The notes beneath the pieces are model-generated. The model saw nothing but the letters and a program-made list of their open reading frames with translations, had not been told where the DNA came from and did no database searches. A stretch of 27,290 bases of DNA from an uncultured Eubacteriales bacterium. GTDB lineage: Bacteria; Bacillota; Clostridia; Oscillospirales; CAG-272. Positions within the stretch are counted from its first letter, which is position 1; each line of letters opens with the position of its first letter. This document shows positions 7,856-15,046 of the stretch, in pieces. A program made the translations under genes and the position numbers. Where the stretch lies: positions 1 through 27,290 of the forward strand of contig CAKSLR010000008.1 of NCBI GenBank assembly GCA_934467435.1. Reading direction: 5' to 3'.

Positions 7856-8677
7856 ATGCGAAAGATCGATTTTGCGGCGCTGGTGACCGAGGGCGTGAAT
7901 GTCACATGCATTGCCGCCGTAGAACGGAAATGGAAGGGCGGAAACAGCAACCGTTACCCGGACGGCCGCGCGGAAAATATCCTCTCCTACACCCTGCGCG
8001 GCGACAAACGCATCCAGAGTGCGGGGGAGCAGGAGGTATGCCTTCTTTCCGCCCCCGCCACGGTTCTGATTGCACGGAACACCCCCTATACCTCCACGAC
8101 CGAGTTGCCGGGGGAGGAAGAGTGGGGGCATACCATCTGCGTGCGCTTTACCATGGTGGACGACCGGGGAGAGGATGTGGAGTTTGCCGAGCCCTTCCGC
8201 TACTGGCGCGACGACCCGGACGGGCACATTCTGACCCTGTACCGGGCGCTGCTCGATGCCTACCTTGCCCCTAATTCCTCTTCCCTTTTGTTGCGGGCGC
8301 GTCTGCTTGAGTTACTGCATACCCTCTCGGCAACGCAGGAAGAGCGGCGGATTCCCCCACAGTTCCGCCAGTTGGTTCCCGCCGTCCGGTATATGGAAAA
8401 GCACCCGGCGGAAAATCTCTCTGTTGCCGATCTTGCCGCCATGTGCTTTCTATCGGAAAGTTATTTCCGCAGCCGGTTCCGTGAATTTTCCGGCTGCTCT
8501 CCCACCGATTACCGCAACCGCCTTCGCATTGCCAAGGCAAAAGAGTTGCTTGCCAGTTCTCTTTGGACGACCGATCTGGTAGCGGAGGCGCTCGGGTTTT
8601 ACGATACCTCCCATTTCTACCGCGTCTATAAAAAAATTACGGGCATCACCCCACGCGGGGAGAAAAAAGAAGATTGA
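7856..8677 (+). CDS. AraC/XylS-family transcriptional regulator
   Basis: The 273-residue protein has a variable N-terminal domain (about residues 1-160, probably a cupin-type ligand sensor with HTICVRFTMVDD) and a C-terminal double helix-turn-helix domain (about 170-268). Family residues in the latter include SVADLAAMCFLSESYFRSRF, GCSPTDYRNRLRI, and DLVAEALGFYDTSHFYRVY with TGITP at the end. GGGGAGG lies 5 bases before the ATG. It is divergent from the isomerase operon, sharing a 127-base intergenic region with overlapping promoters, so it most likely activates or represses that operon in response to its sugar substrate. A terminator follows directly. The ligand cannot be read from the sequence. 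Confidence 0.93.
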   Translation: MRKIDFAALVTEGVNVTCIAAVERKWKGGNSNRYPDGRAENILSYTLRGDKRIQSAGEQEVCLLSAPATVLIARNTPYTSTTELPGEEEWGHTICVRFTMVDDRGEDVEFAEPFRYWRDDPDGHILTLYRALLDAYLAPNSSSLLLRARLLELLHTLSATQEERRIPPQFRQLVPAVRYMEKHPAENLSVADLAAMCFLSESYFRSRFREFSGCSPTDYRNRLRIAKAKELLASSLWTTDLVAEALGFYDTSHFYRVYKKITGITPRGEKKED

Positions 8678-8690
8678 CCGCAAGACGAAA

Positions 8691-8719
8691 ACAGAGGCAC
8701 CCCGGTGCCTCTGTTTTTT
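8691..8719 (+). terminator. Intrinsic terminator of the AraC regulator gene
   Basis: A 10-bp perfect stem (ACAGAGGCAC with GTGCCTCTGT) around a CCCG loop is followed by six Ts. It lies 14 bases after the AraC stop codon. Confidence 0.9.
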
Positions 8720-8808
8720 GAGCCACGTCCGCTCCGCCCCTTCATAATCCGCCCGCACGCCGCATAGGATAGCAAAAAAGTATCGCGTGTCACCAAAGGG
8801 GGCATTTT

Positions 8809-10284
8809 ATGACGCAGGTGCTTGGGTTTCTTTTTCATACCCTTCTTGCCGCCACGCCGCTCGCACTTCTCCTCGGCGGGCTTTATTTCGGTGTACGGCT
8901 CCGTTTTTTCCCGTTCCTGCACCCGGTGCGGGTTGTCCGGGATCTCTTCTTCCCCGCCCGGGGAGAAAACAGGAACGTCGATGCCCCCTCCTCCCTGCGG
9001 GCGGCAGGCATGGCAATGGCGGGTACCATCGGCGTGGGAAACATCGCAGGGGTTTCGCTCGCCCTGCTGACGGGTGGGGCGGGCGCTGTGTTCTGGATGT
9101 GGGTGTGCGCCGCGGCAGCCATGCTGTTAAAATATGCGGAAATTGTATTGGCAATGGACAGCCGCCGCCCGGACGGGATGGGCAGTTACCTCGGCGGTAC
9201 CCCTTATGCCATGCGGGCAAGCGGCATGCCGGCGCTCGGCAGTCTGTTTGCGGTGCTCTGCCTGCTTTATACCTTTCTTATCGGCGGAGTGGTACAGGCG
9301 AATGCCGTGTCAGACTGCCTGCGGGATGCCATCGGGTGTCCGCCGCTGCTGGCAGGCGCCCTGCTACTGCTGCTGGTGCTGCCCGTTACCCTCGGCGGCG
9401 GCCAAAAGATTGCCACACTGACGGCAAAACTTGTCCCCCTCATGTGCGGCGCTTATCTTCTGGTCACCGGCGCAGTCATCTTCACACACGCGGCGGTGCT
9501 GCCTTCGGTTTTTGCCCGGATTATGCGGGAGGCGTTCTCGCCCGCCGCCGCAGGCGGCGGGGTCGCTTCGTTTCTTTTCTCACGCGCAGTACGTGTCGGT
9601 GCGGCACGCGGACTGATGTCCAACGAAGGCGGCTGCGGCACGGCACCGATGGCACACGTGACGGCGCGGGAAACGGTTCCCGCGCGGCAGGGGCTTTTCG
9701 GAATCCTCGAAGTGTTTACCGACACGGTACTCATCTGCACCCTGACGGCACTGTGCGTTCTTTGCGTTTTCCCCACCCTGCCCGATGGGGTCGGCGCCAT
9801 GGAGATGGTACGCCGGTCGTTTGCCTCGGTCTGCGGGAACGGCGCAGGCATCGTCCTTGCTGCCATCCTGTTTTCGTTTGCCTATGCCACCATTCTGTGC
9901 GAGGCGTATTACGCGGAGGTCTGCCTGCGCTATATGTTCGGCGGCGGCAGGCAGATCGTGTTCTCGCTGCTGTTTGCGGCGTCCCTGCTCTTCGGTGCAT
10001 GGGGCGCGCCGGCGCTGGTGTGGGGACTGTGTGACATCCTGCTTGCCGTCATGACCCTTCTCAATCTCTTTTTCCTTGTAAAAAAAGCGGGCAGGGTGGT
10101 AACCCTGACCGCAGATGGTGGTTATATCAGCCGAAGGATTCGTCACAAGAGCGAAAACTCCTCCGAAAATCGGTCAAACAGATTTTCCGCCACCCCGTGG
10201 GGCAGCAGAAACGACACTTCCTCCTCTGAAGCGAAGACCAGATCCGGCAGGCACCCGGCGGCAATCAGACAATCTCTTAAATAA
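8809..10284 (+). CDS. AGCS-family sodium:alanine/amino-acid symporter
   Basis: This multi-pass inner-membrane carrier (491 residues) imports alanine, glycine or related amino acids with sodium. The family signature GTIGVGNIAGV is at residues 72-82. NEGGCGTAPMAHV (272-284) is the second hallmark of AGCS/AlsT proteins. Around ten hydrophobic segments lie between residues 10 and 425. AAAGGGGG precedes the ATG. The last membrane segment ends near 425, and about 47 residues from position 445 on are polar and lie opposite the minus-strand ACT gene. This tail may be an accidental extension after loss of an earlier stop. There is no obvious functional link to the sugar operon. Specificity is inferred from the family only. 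Confidence 0.9.
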   Translation: MTQVLGFLFHTLLAATPLALLLGGLYFGVRLRFFPFLHPVRVVRDLFFPARGENRNVDAPSSLRAAGMAMAGTIGVGNIAGVSLALLTGGAGAVFWMWVCAAAAMLLKYAEIVLAMDSRRPDGMGSYLGGTPYAMRASGMPALGSLFAVLCLLYTFLIGGVVQANAVSDCLRDAIGCPPLLAGALLLLLVLPVTLGGGQKIATLTAKLVPLMCGAYLLVTGAVIFTHAAVLPSVFARIMREAFSPAAAGGGVASFLFSRAVRVGAARGLMSNEGGCGTAPMAHVTARETVPARQGLFGILEVFTDTVLICTLTALCVLCVFPTLPDGVGAMEMVRRSFASVCGNGAGIVLAAILFSFAYATILCEAYYAEVCLRYMFGGGRQIVFSLLFAASLLFGAWGAPALVWGLCDILLAVMTLLNLFFLVKKAGRVVTLTADGGYISRRIRHKSENSSENRSNRFSATPWGSRNDTSSSEAKTRSGRHPAAIRQSLK

Positions 10285-10556
10285 CGCATGGTTTCCTGTT
10301 GCTGGCGGATACCAATACCGTACAACGTGAGTTTGCTTTTTTCCCCGCAGTCCCGCGCACCGGCAGCAAACAACACCGGCGCGGCAGATTTGGCAACCGA
10401 GGGAGAAAGTGCAAAACGCAACTCCCCCACACCGCCCGATACGGAGTAGGAAAGCATCCGCACGTGCAAGGTAAGAAGCCCCGGCGGGATTGCCGCTTGT
10501 GTGGCAAACAGACGAAAACCGGCTTGCAAGGCGATTGCAGTTATCGGATGATCCAT
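10143..10556 (-). CDS. Small tandem ACT-domain protein, like an aspartokinase regulatory region
   Basis: The 137-residue protein aligns by eye with the two ACT domains of aspartate kinases. The first runs from MDHPITAIALQAGFRLF through VRMLSYSVSG and LRFALSPSVA. The second is KLTLYGIGIRQQQETMRYL, with DLVFASEEEVSFLLP and a final SEEFSLL, matching the usual order of an opening strand, helix, TSE-type strand and closing helix. No kinase domain is attached. Such stand-alone ACT proteins usually bind an amino acid. The ATG at 10556 has only a weak ribosome site (GGTAACGG), so the start is uncertain. The gene overlaps the 3' end of the symporter antisense by 142 bases and has a terminator-like hairpin in its leader. 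A link to amino-acid sensing fits the neighbouring amino-acid carrier, but is inference. Confidence 0.68.
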   Translation of the reverse strand: MDHPITAIALQAGFRLFATQAAIPPGLLTLHVRMLSYSVSGGVGELRFALSPSVAKSAAPVLFAAGARDCGEKSKLTLYGIGIRQQQETMRYLRDCLIAAGCLPDLVFASEEEVSFLLPHGVAENLFDRFSEEFSLL

Positions 10557-10575
10557 ACCGTTACCAGTGTATGCA

Positions 10576-10617
10576 AAAAAGAAAAATCCGTCCCGCGCAA
10601 CGGATTTTTCTTTTTTC
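10576..10617. terminator. Long terminator-like palindrome in the leader of the ACT gene
   Basis: A 16-bp perfect stem, AAAAAAGAAAAATCCG with its complement, flanks a 10-base loop. Read on the minus strand it has a U-rich descending arm and ends 20 bases before the ACT start codon. Since it lies between divergent genes and downstream of the minus-strand promoter at 10635-10664, it could act as an attenuator for the ACT gene rather than as an ordinary gene-end terminator. Confidence 0.65.
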
Positions 10618-10634
10618 CCATCCGGCGGAAATGG

Positions 10635-10664
10635 CTTGTATTTTCCGCGGCAGTCTGCTACAAT
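10635..10664. promoter_or_regulatory. Overlapping divergent promoters for the hydrolase and ACT genes
   Basis: On the plus strand TTGTAT (10636-10641) and TACAAT (10659-10664) are 17 bases apart, leading to the hydrolase start at 10701. On the minus strand TTGTAG (10663-10658) and TACAAG (10640-10635) are 17 bases apart, leading to the ACT gene. The layout repeats the one at 7775-7804. The plus-strand promoter is the stronger match. Confidence 0.6.
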
Positions 10665-10700
10665 GAAAGTTGGAAAACGATCTTGCACAAGGAGGCTTTT

Positions 10701-11753
10701 ATGAAACTGGAAAACGGCTGTCGATGCCATGACATTCTGACCGCAGAAGCCGCGCCGGCGCTTTCGTTCCGCCCGCGCGCCAATTACCCGAAATGGCGGG
10801 AAAGCCTGCGGCAGAAATTTCTGGATCTGACCGGCCTTCCCCGCATTGAAGAAAATGCCTGTGACCCCTGCTTTGAAATAGAAAGCGAAGAACAGAAGGA
10901 CGGATACCGGCAGATCCGCTTTACTTTTCAGAGCGAACGGGGCACGGTGGTGCCCTGCTATCTCCTGATCCCCGATGCCGGAAAAAAGAAGTACCCCGTT
11001 GTCATCACCCTGCAAGGACATTCCACCGGCTTTCACAACTCGATCGGTGAGGTGATTTACGAATCGGACCAGACCTACCAGCCGCGAGGGCAATTTGCCA
11101 TCCAGGCAGTGCGGGAAGGTTATATCGCGCTTGCCATTGAGCAACGCGGAATGGGTTGCCGCGCCGCGCAGAATGAGCCGTTCCGTAAATTCTATTTTGA
11201 CGAGCGCCCCGGCTGTTACTATGAGGGCATGACCGCCATTTTACTCGGACGTACCCTGATCGGCGAGCGGTGCTTTGACATCCGCTGCGCCATTGACCAA
11301 CTCTCTCACTTCCCCGAATGCGATACCGAAAAGATCGCCATTACCGGCAACTCCGGCGGCGGCACCATCTCCTACTACGCCGCTGCCTATGATTCCCGCA
11401 TCGGTCTTTCCATGCCGAGTTGTGCCGTTTGCCCTTACCGGGAAAGCATTGCCAAAATGAATCATTGCTCCTGCAATTACATCCCGGGAGCCCTGCGGTA
11501 TTTTGATATGCAGGACATCGCCGCCCTGATTGCCCCCCGCCCGCTGGTTATGATCAACGGCATCATTGACGAGATTTTTCTCATCAACGGTGTGATGCGC
11601 GGCTACCGTACCATCAGCGAAATCTACGAGAAGGCAGGCGCGCCCGACCGCTGCTCGCTGATTACCGTGGAACGCGGTCACTTTTGGAACGTGGATGTCG
11701 TGTGGCCGGAAATGCGCCGGCAGATGCAGAGCCTCGGCTGGCTTGCCGACTGA
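10701..11753 (+). CDS. Alpha/beta hydrolase, acetyl-xylan-esterase-like
   Basis: The 350-residue cytoplasmic protein (no signal peptide seen) has an alpha/beta-hydrolase core. YPVVITLQGH provides the strand and oxyanion region, AIEQRGMGCR the next conserved turn, and ITGNSGGGTISYY the nucleophile elbow (GNSGG, serine). A later PRPLVMINGIIDEIF carries a candidate acid, and ERGHFWN the catalytic histidine. The long N-terminal region and the nucleophile context resemble the large esterase group that includes acetyl-xylan esterases and related sugar deacetylases. AAGGAGG lies 6 bases before the ATG at 10701; a longer in-frame opening from 10299 crosses the promoter and is rejected. It appears monocistronic, with a terminator candidate at its end. 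The substrate is unknown; a sugar ester is likely. Confidence 0.85.
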   Translation: MKLENGCRCHDILTAEAAPALSFRPRANYPKWRESLRQKFLDLTGLPRIEENACDPCFEIESEEQKDGYRQIRFTFQSERGTVVPCYLLIPDAGKKKYPVVITLQGHSTGFHNSIGEVIYESDQTYQPRGQFAIQAVREGYIALAIEQRGMGCRAAQNEPFRKFYFDERPGCYYEGMTAILLGRTLIGERCFDIRCAIDQLSHFPECDTEKIAITGNSGGGTISYYAAAYDSRIGLSMPSCAVCPYRESIAKMNHCSCNYIPGALRYFDMQDIAALIAPRPLVMINGIIDEIFLINGVMRGYRTISEIYEKAGAPDRCSLITVERGHFWNVDVVWPEMRRQMQSLGWLAD

Positions 11754-11760
11754 TCTTGCC

Positions 11761-11794
11761 TTCGCCCATCCGCCGTTCTCGGCGGGTGGGCGAA
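11761..11794 (+). terminator. Probable terminator of the hydrolase gene
   Basis: A 14-bp stem with one G-T pair (TTCGCCCATCCGCC with GGCGGGTGGGCGAA) and a 6-base loop lies 7 bases after the stop. The T-run that follows is interrupted (AAGAGAAAAATCTTTTT), so efficiency is uncertain. Confidence 0.65.
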
Positions 11795-11821
11795 AAGAGA
11801 AAAATCTTTTTCAAAAACCCC

Positions 11822-11850
11822 TTGACAAATCACCGACACAGTGCTATAAT
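11822..11850 (+). promoter_or_regulatory. Consensus promoter of tRNA-Leu
   Basis: TTGACA (11822-11827) and TATAAT (11845-11850), both perfect, are separated by 17 bases. The tRNA begins 20 bases after the -10. Confidence 0.92.
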
Positions 11851-11870
11851 AACACCGTTCTGTGAAATAT

Positions 11871-11957
11871 GCGGGTTTGGCGGAATTGGCAGACGCGTAA
11901 GATTCAGGTTCTTATGTCAGCAATGATGTGAAGGTTCAAGTCCTTTAACCCGCACCA
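11871..11957 (+). tRNA. tRNA-Leu, anticodon CAG
   Basis: An 87-base tRNA folds well by eye. The 7-bp acceptor stem is GCGGGTT with AACCCGC, and the discriminator A and CCA end are encoded. The D stem is GCG/CGC with GG in the loop. The anticodon stem TAAGA/TCTTA has a TTCAGGT loop, giving CAG, which reads CTG codons. There is a long variable arm typical of class II tRNA-Leu, and the T loop is TTCAAGT. It stands directly at the left edge of an AT-rich island. I saw no copy of its 3' end at the far edge of that island. Confidence 0.95.
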
Positions 11958-11965
11958 AACAGTAT

Positions 11966-12005
11966 AAATCCGAACCCTAAACCAATCGGTGAAGGGTTCG
12001 GATTT
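11966..12005 (+). terminator. Terminator-like hairpin after tRNA-Leu
   Basis: A 13-bp perfect stem (AAATCCGAACCCT with AGGGTTCGGATTT) and a 14-base loop begin 8 bases after the tRNA CCA. Only a short broken T-run (TTTGTCATTTT) follows. Confidence 0.7.
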
Positions 12006-12071
12006 GTCATTTTCATAGACTATCCGAACTTTAATTCAAAACGCAAAAACTAAATTCGGAGGTTACTTATT

Positions 12072-12362
12072 ATGAAAACAGAACTTAAAAACATCGGCGC
12101 TTGGGGCAGAATGCATTATGATTTTCTTTACCGCAACAATCGGACGGTCATCAATGTTATGCGGCTAAACGGAACTCTAAACAATTACCTTGCTGACATT
12201 GACCGTGATGCCTGCGATATGTTTGATTCTTTAGTCCGACAAACGGCTGAAAACGAGGGCGTAACCGAGCAGTTAAAAGTTTCCGATCAAATTGAATGGA
12301 TCAGACGGATGAATAGTATTCAAAGCAGAGTACGGGAATTTATCTTGAATGAGCTAATCTAA
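12072..12362 (+). CDS. tnpV: TnpV-family transposon-encoded protein
   Basis: The 96-residue protein matches the TnpV family, a small protein carried by transposons and integrative elements of Bacillota whose biochemical role is unclear. Family-like stretches are GRMHYDFLYRNNRTVINV, LNNYLADIDRDACDMFDSLV, ENEGVTEQLK, and a C-terminal WIRRMNSIQSRVREFILNEL. It is a little shorter than the family members I remember, lacking some N-terminal residues. GGAGG lies 9 bases before the ATG. Base composition is AT-rich compared with the genes to the left. No transposase or integrase is visible near it, so it is probably a remnant of an element inserted downstream of tRNA-Leu. Confidence 0.82.
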   Translation: MKTELKNIGAWGRMHYDFLYRNNRTVINVMRLNGTLNNYLADIDRDACDMFDSLVRQTAENEGVTEQLKVSDQIEWIRRMNSIQSRVREFILNELI

Positions 12363-12405
12363 AAATAGTGACGAAAAGGCGGGGGATTCACCCTTGCCTT
12401 TTGCT

Positions 12406-12672
12406 TTATGCTCTTTTTTTCTTATTCTTTTCATATTCCGTTTTCCAAGCGGCAAACTCCTCCTGTCCCTCTTTGGAAAGGAAAAATTCGCGAATATCCG
12501 GCAGCATTGTACGAGCAATGGCTTCAAGAATATTATCCGGAATCTCCGATGTTCCGAAACGGTTTCCGAATATCCTGTATTTGATACGCACAAATAGTTG
12601 CTTGAAGATGTTTCCGTATTGCAGATTATAAATGTCACGCCAATACGGAATCATTTGTTTTTTTGAGTTCAT
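12406..12672 (-). CDS. Small hypothetical protein of the mobile island
   Basis: An 88-residue frame ends with a regular amphipathic pattern (NILEAIARTMLPDIREFF followed by KEGQEEFAAWKTEYEKNK), which resembles C-termini of short uncharacterised proteins found on Clostridia mobile elements. No strong ribosome site precedes the ATG at 12672, so either the start is elsewhere or the gene is a remnant. Frames on the opposite strand over the same bases lack a starting site too. The low GC is in line with the rest of the island. Function is unknown. Confidence 0.5.
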   Translation of the reverse strand: MNSKKQMIPYWRDIYNLQYGNIFKQLFVRIKYRIFGNRFGTSEIPDNILEAIARTMLPDIREFFLSKEGQEEFAAWKTEYEKNKKKRA

Positions 12673-12715
12673 TTATATCCATAGAATTTTCCGTTCAAAG
12701 GGTTTTAGGGGTGAG

Positions 12716-12860
12716 GGTGTCCGGCGGACACCTCTGCCAAAGGCAGAAGCACTGACCGAGCCGGCAGGCGAGACTGCCCTAACAAGTGCCGGGCAAGCGG
12801 CAGTATTTGGATATCCAAATGCGTTGCTTGCAAAGGCAATGTCGTGTGGACACAACGACG
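12716..12860. repeat. Cluster of short palindromes between the island genes
   Basis: At least five small inverted repeats follow one another: GGTGTCC/GGACACC (12716-12732), TCTGCC/GGCAGA (12733-12747), GCACT/AGTGC (12749-12789) enclosing GGCAG/CTGCC, the 16-base perfect palindrome ATTTGGATATCCAAAT (12805-12820), and an imperfect GTCGTG/CACAACGAC pair (12841-12859). The block is GC-rich inside an AT-rich island and codes for nothing convincing. It follows the methyltransferase stop (12882) on the minus strand. Confidence 0.75.
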
Positions 12861-12881
12861 ATGCTTGCTAAGATAATGCCA

Positions 12882-13838
12882 TTAAATAATTTCTAAAATT
12901 CGATCTGCTATTCGTTTTATAACAGGTACGCATACACTATTACCGATTTGCTTATACGCATCTTCTATTGTTATTGTTTTCGGAAAATAAAAATCTTTTG
13001 GGAAACCTTGAAAATCAAGGCATTCTCTAAGAGTCAACTTTCTATATCCATAATCATCAATAACCAATGGAATCATGTTTTTTCGTGTTCCCATAGAAGC
13101 GGTGAGCGTTGGACACGTCCGATTCTTTGCTAAATGAATGCCGGAGTCATGGACACGATATATTGAATCTCTCCGCTGGACTTTATTTACTACGTATGGA
13201 TAAAAAGGATCGTCAGCCTCATAATAGTAAATATCGTTTTGTTTCGTATGAATATCAATGATATCAAATATATCTGTGGTTAATTTGATAGGTTTAGGGA
13301 ATTCAAATCTTTGGCACTTGAGTTCATCTTTGAAAGCTACAACATAGGTTCTATTGCGTGTTTGCGGGGAATTGCCGTATTCATTTGCCGGCAGATTGCG
13401 ATATCTCAAGCAATAATTCAACTCAGACAACGCATTGAACATAGTGATAAAAGTCTTTCCATCATCATGATCAATAAGATTGGCAACATTCTCAAGAAAA
13501 ATATAGTCTGGTTGGGTAACTTTAGCAACCTCAATAATTTGAAAGAACAGATTACCCCGTTTGGCCTCGAAACCTTTGTGAGGCCCGGCAAGAGAAAACG
13601 GTTGACACGGGAAGCCCGCAGTTAATACATCAAAATGAGGAATGCTGTTTTTGTTAATGCTTTTAATATCGCCTTCAACCAAATAGTCGGATCCAAAATT
13701 ATGTCTGTATGTTTTGCAAGCAGCGGGATCAAATTCGTTCGCCCAAACAATATCGCAACCTGCTTGCTTAAATCCCAAGCATATACCACCTATGCCTGCA
13801 AACATACTGCCAATGATAATTTTTCGAGTGTTATTCAT
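12882..13838 (-). CDS. DNA (cytosine-5) methyltransferase, second of the restriction-modification operon
   Basis: The 318-residue enzyme transfers a methyl group from S-adenosylmethionine to cytosine C5 within a specific site. Motifs appear in the normal order: FAGIGG (13-18, cofactor), GFPCQPFS with catalytic C78, ENV (116-118), QTRNRTYVVAF (motif VIII), and near the end DAYKQIGNSV (motif X). The target-recognition region is short (about residues 175-260). Its start lies 2 bases after the restriction-endonuclease stop, and it ends the operon. Codon and base use are AT-rich. A distinct methyltransferase lies at the front of the same operon, so the two probably modify different strands or different cytosines of one site. 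Confidence 0.94.
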   Translation of the reverse strand: MNNTRKIIIGSMFAGIGGICLGFKQAGCDIVWANEFDPAACKTYRHNFGSDYLVEGDIKSINKNSIPHFDVLTAGFPCQPFSLAGPHKGFEAKRGNLFFQIIEVAKVTQPDYIFLENVANLIDHDDGKTFITMFNALSELNYCLRYRNLPANEYGNSPQTRNRTYVVAFKDELKCQRFEFPKPIKLTTDIFDIIDIHTKQNDIYYYEADDPFYPYVVNKVQRRDSIYRVHDSGIHLAKNRTCPTLTASMGTRKNMIPLVIDDYGYRKLTLRECLDFQGFPKDFYFPKTITIEDAYKQIGNSVCVPVIKRIADRILEII

Positions 13839-13840
13839 CG

Positions 13841-15046
13841 TTAGACATCATAAGAAAACACAATGCAGTTGTCTATGTTTTGCTTATTGATTAGAAACTT
13901 TGGGCGTCTTGCTGAACCGTCTGGTTGATGGCCTTGATTAAACACCGTTAATGCTTCGTTCATATTGACTCTGTTCAATTCATAGATCCGCATTCTCTTA
14001 AAGTTTACGGAATGCTTCATTCTATTTGCATAAGAAATCTTATCACCAACTGTATACGGATTCCCAATCAAATTCATTCGTTCTATCGCCATTTCATTGT
14101 GCCTTTCTGTATCTTTTACAGTATCATGTTCATAAATGATATACCAAAGCCTGCCACACTGATTAATGGCGGTCAATACAGATTCTTGATCGTTACCGGG
14201 TGCCTCCGAATGGTTAATATCACTTGCCTTTAAATCACCATAGTAATGCTCTCTCGGAAAAAGCAAATCAAAATCAAGCATTGAATCATCCTTAATGTTT
14301 CCGATATATAGCATTTGTGCCTCACAATGCTCTCGAGAAACAAAACCAGCGACTTCGTACTCAAGAAACCATCCCGGCCATTCAGTGCCTTTCCACTGAT
14401 ACCAGTTTCCTTGTTTCATTTGGAGAATGGCTTGCTTTGCGCTAATCCATTCATCAAAACAGAAGGTGGAGTTGAATTTTCTAAACAATTCAAACAAAGG
14501 ATTTTCCCGCACTTCACCATTGAGATACTGTTTAAAATATCGACTTGACACAGAGGTGACATGATTGTTGTTTCTATCAACTTTACTGAAGCATCCAATT
14601 GTTACCGCTTGGTAAATATCATTGGAATAAACATGTGCAGCACTTGAGTTCAATTTTCTTTCAATGTAGTCTTCTAATGCAAATTCCACGAAGACAACTA
14701 AACCTTCATAGTGATATAGACCAATTAAATGTATTTTGGTATTCGGTTTTCCCTTGTATTCTCTGTAAAAATCCTTATACCACTTTTTCAATTGAAATCT
14801 TTTCTTAAAGATCGGGTGCGGCTTGCTCAAATATGTAACAGCACCAGCAAGAAAGTAATGCGTAATGTCATTATGCTGATACTTATATACTGTTTTTGTA
14901 TTTTGATATTTTTCAACAGAACATTCCTCTCCTAATGCCCGAGAGAATGCTTTTGAAATTGCCGTTGACGATCTAAGCGGTTGATCGTAATCAATTATCA
15001 ATGAAGTATTGGGAGAAATTTGTTCGCTTTTCAAAACTTGCTCCAT
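13841..15046 (-). CDS. Probable type II restriction endonuclease
   Basis: The 401-residue protein has no homologue I can name, but position and one motif point to a nuclease. It lies between two C5 methyltransferases, overlapping the first by one base (TAATG) and ending 2 bases before the second. Around residues 256-273 the segment MLDFDLLFPREHYYGDLK gives an acidic residue, a spacer and then D-L-K, as expected for a PD-(D/E)xK active site (D258 or D260, D271, K273). The N-terminal half contains aromatic and charged stretches with no recognised domain. Its role would be to cut the unmethylated site. The recognition sequence cannot be inferred. Alternatives, such as a non-nuclease partner, are less likely given the gene order. 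Confidence 0.75.
   Translation of the reverse strand: MEQVLKSEQISPNTSLIIDYDQPLRSSTAISKAFSRALGEECSVEKYQNTKTVYKYQHNDITHYFLAGAVTYLSKPHPIFKKRFQLKKWYKDFYREYKGKPNTKIHLIGLYHYEGLVVFVEFALEDYIERKLNSSAAHVYSNDIYQAVTIGCFSKVDRNNNHVTSVSSRYFKQYLNGEVRENPLFELFRKFNSTFCFDEWISAKQAILQMKQGNWYQWKGTEWPGWFLEYEVAGFVSREHCEAQMLYIGNIKDDSMLDFDLLFPREHYYGDLKASDINHSEAPGNDQESVLTAINQCGRLWYIIYEHDTVKDTERHNEMAIERMNLIGNPYTVGDKISYANRMKHSVNFKRMRIYELNRVNMNEALTVFNQGHQPDGSARRPKFLINKQNIDNCIVFSYDV

Noticed and set aside
8787..10034. Alternative plus-strand frame within the symporter gene
   Set aside because: It is an arginine- and proline-rich GC artefact, while the overlapping frame shows the AGCS motifs.
8809..10284. Transporter for the isomerase-iolB operon substrate
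   Set aside because: AGCS proteins carry amino acids with sodium, and the gene is separated from the operon by the AraC gene and a terminator.
10299..10700. N-terminal extension of the hydrolase frame
   Set aside because: It runs through the ACT gene, the hairpin and the promoter. The ATG at 10701 has an excellent ribosome site.
12716..12860. CRISPR array
   Set aside because: The repeats are different short palindromes, not one direct repeat with equal spacers, and no cas genes are near.
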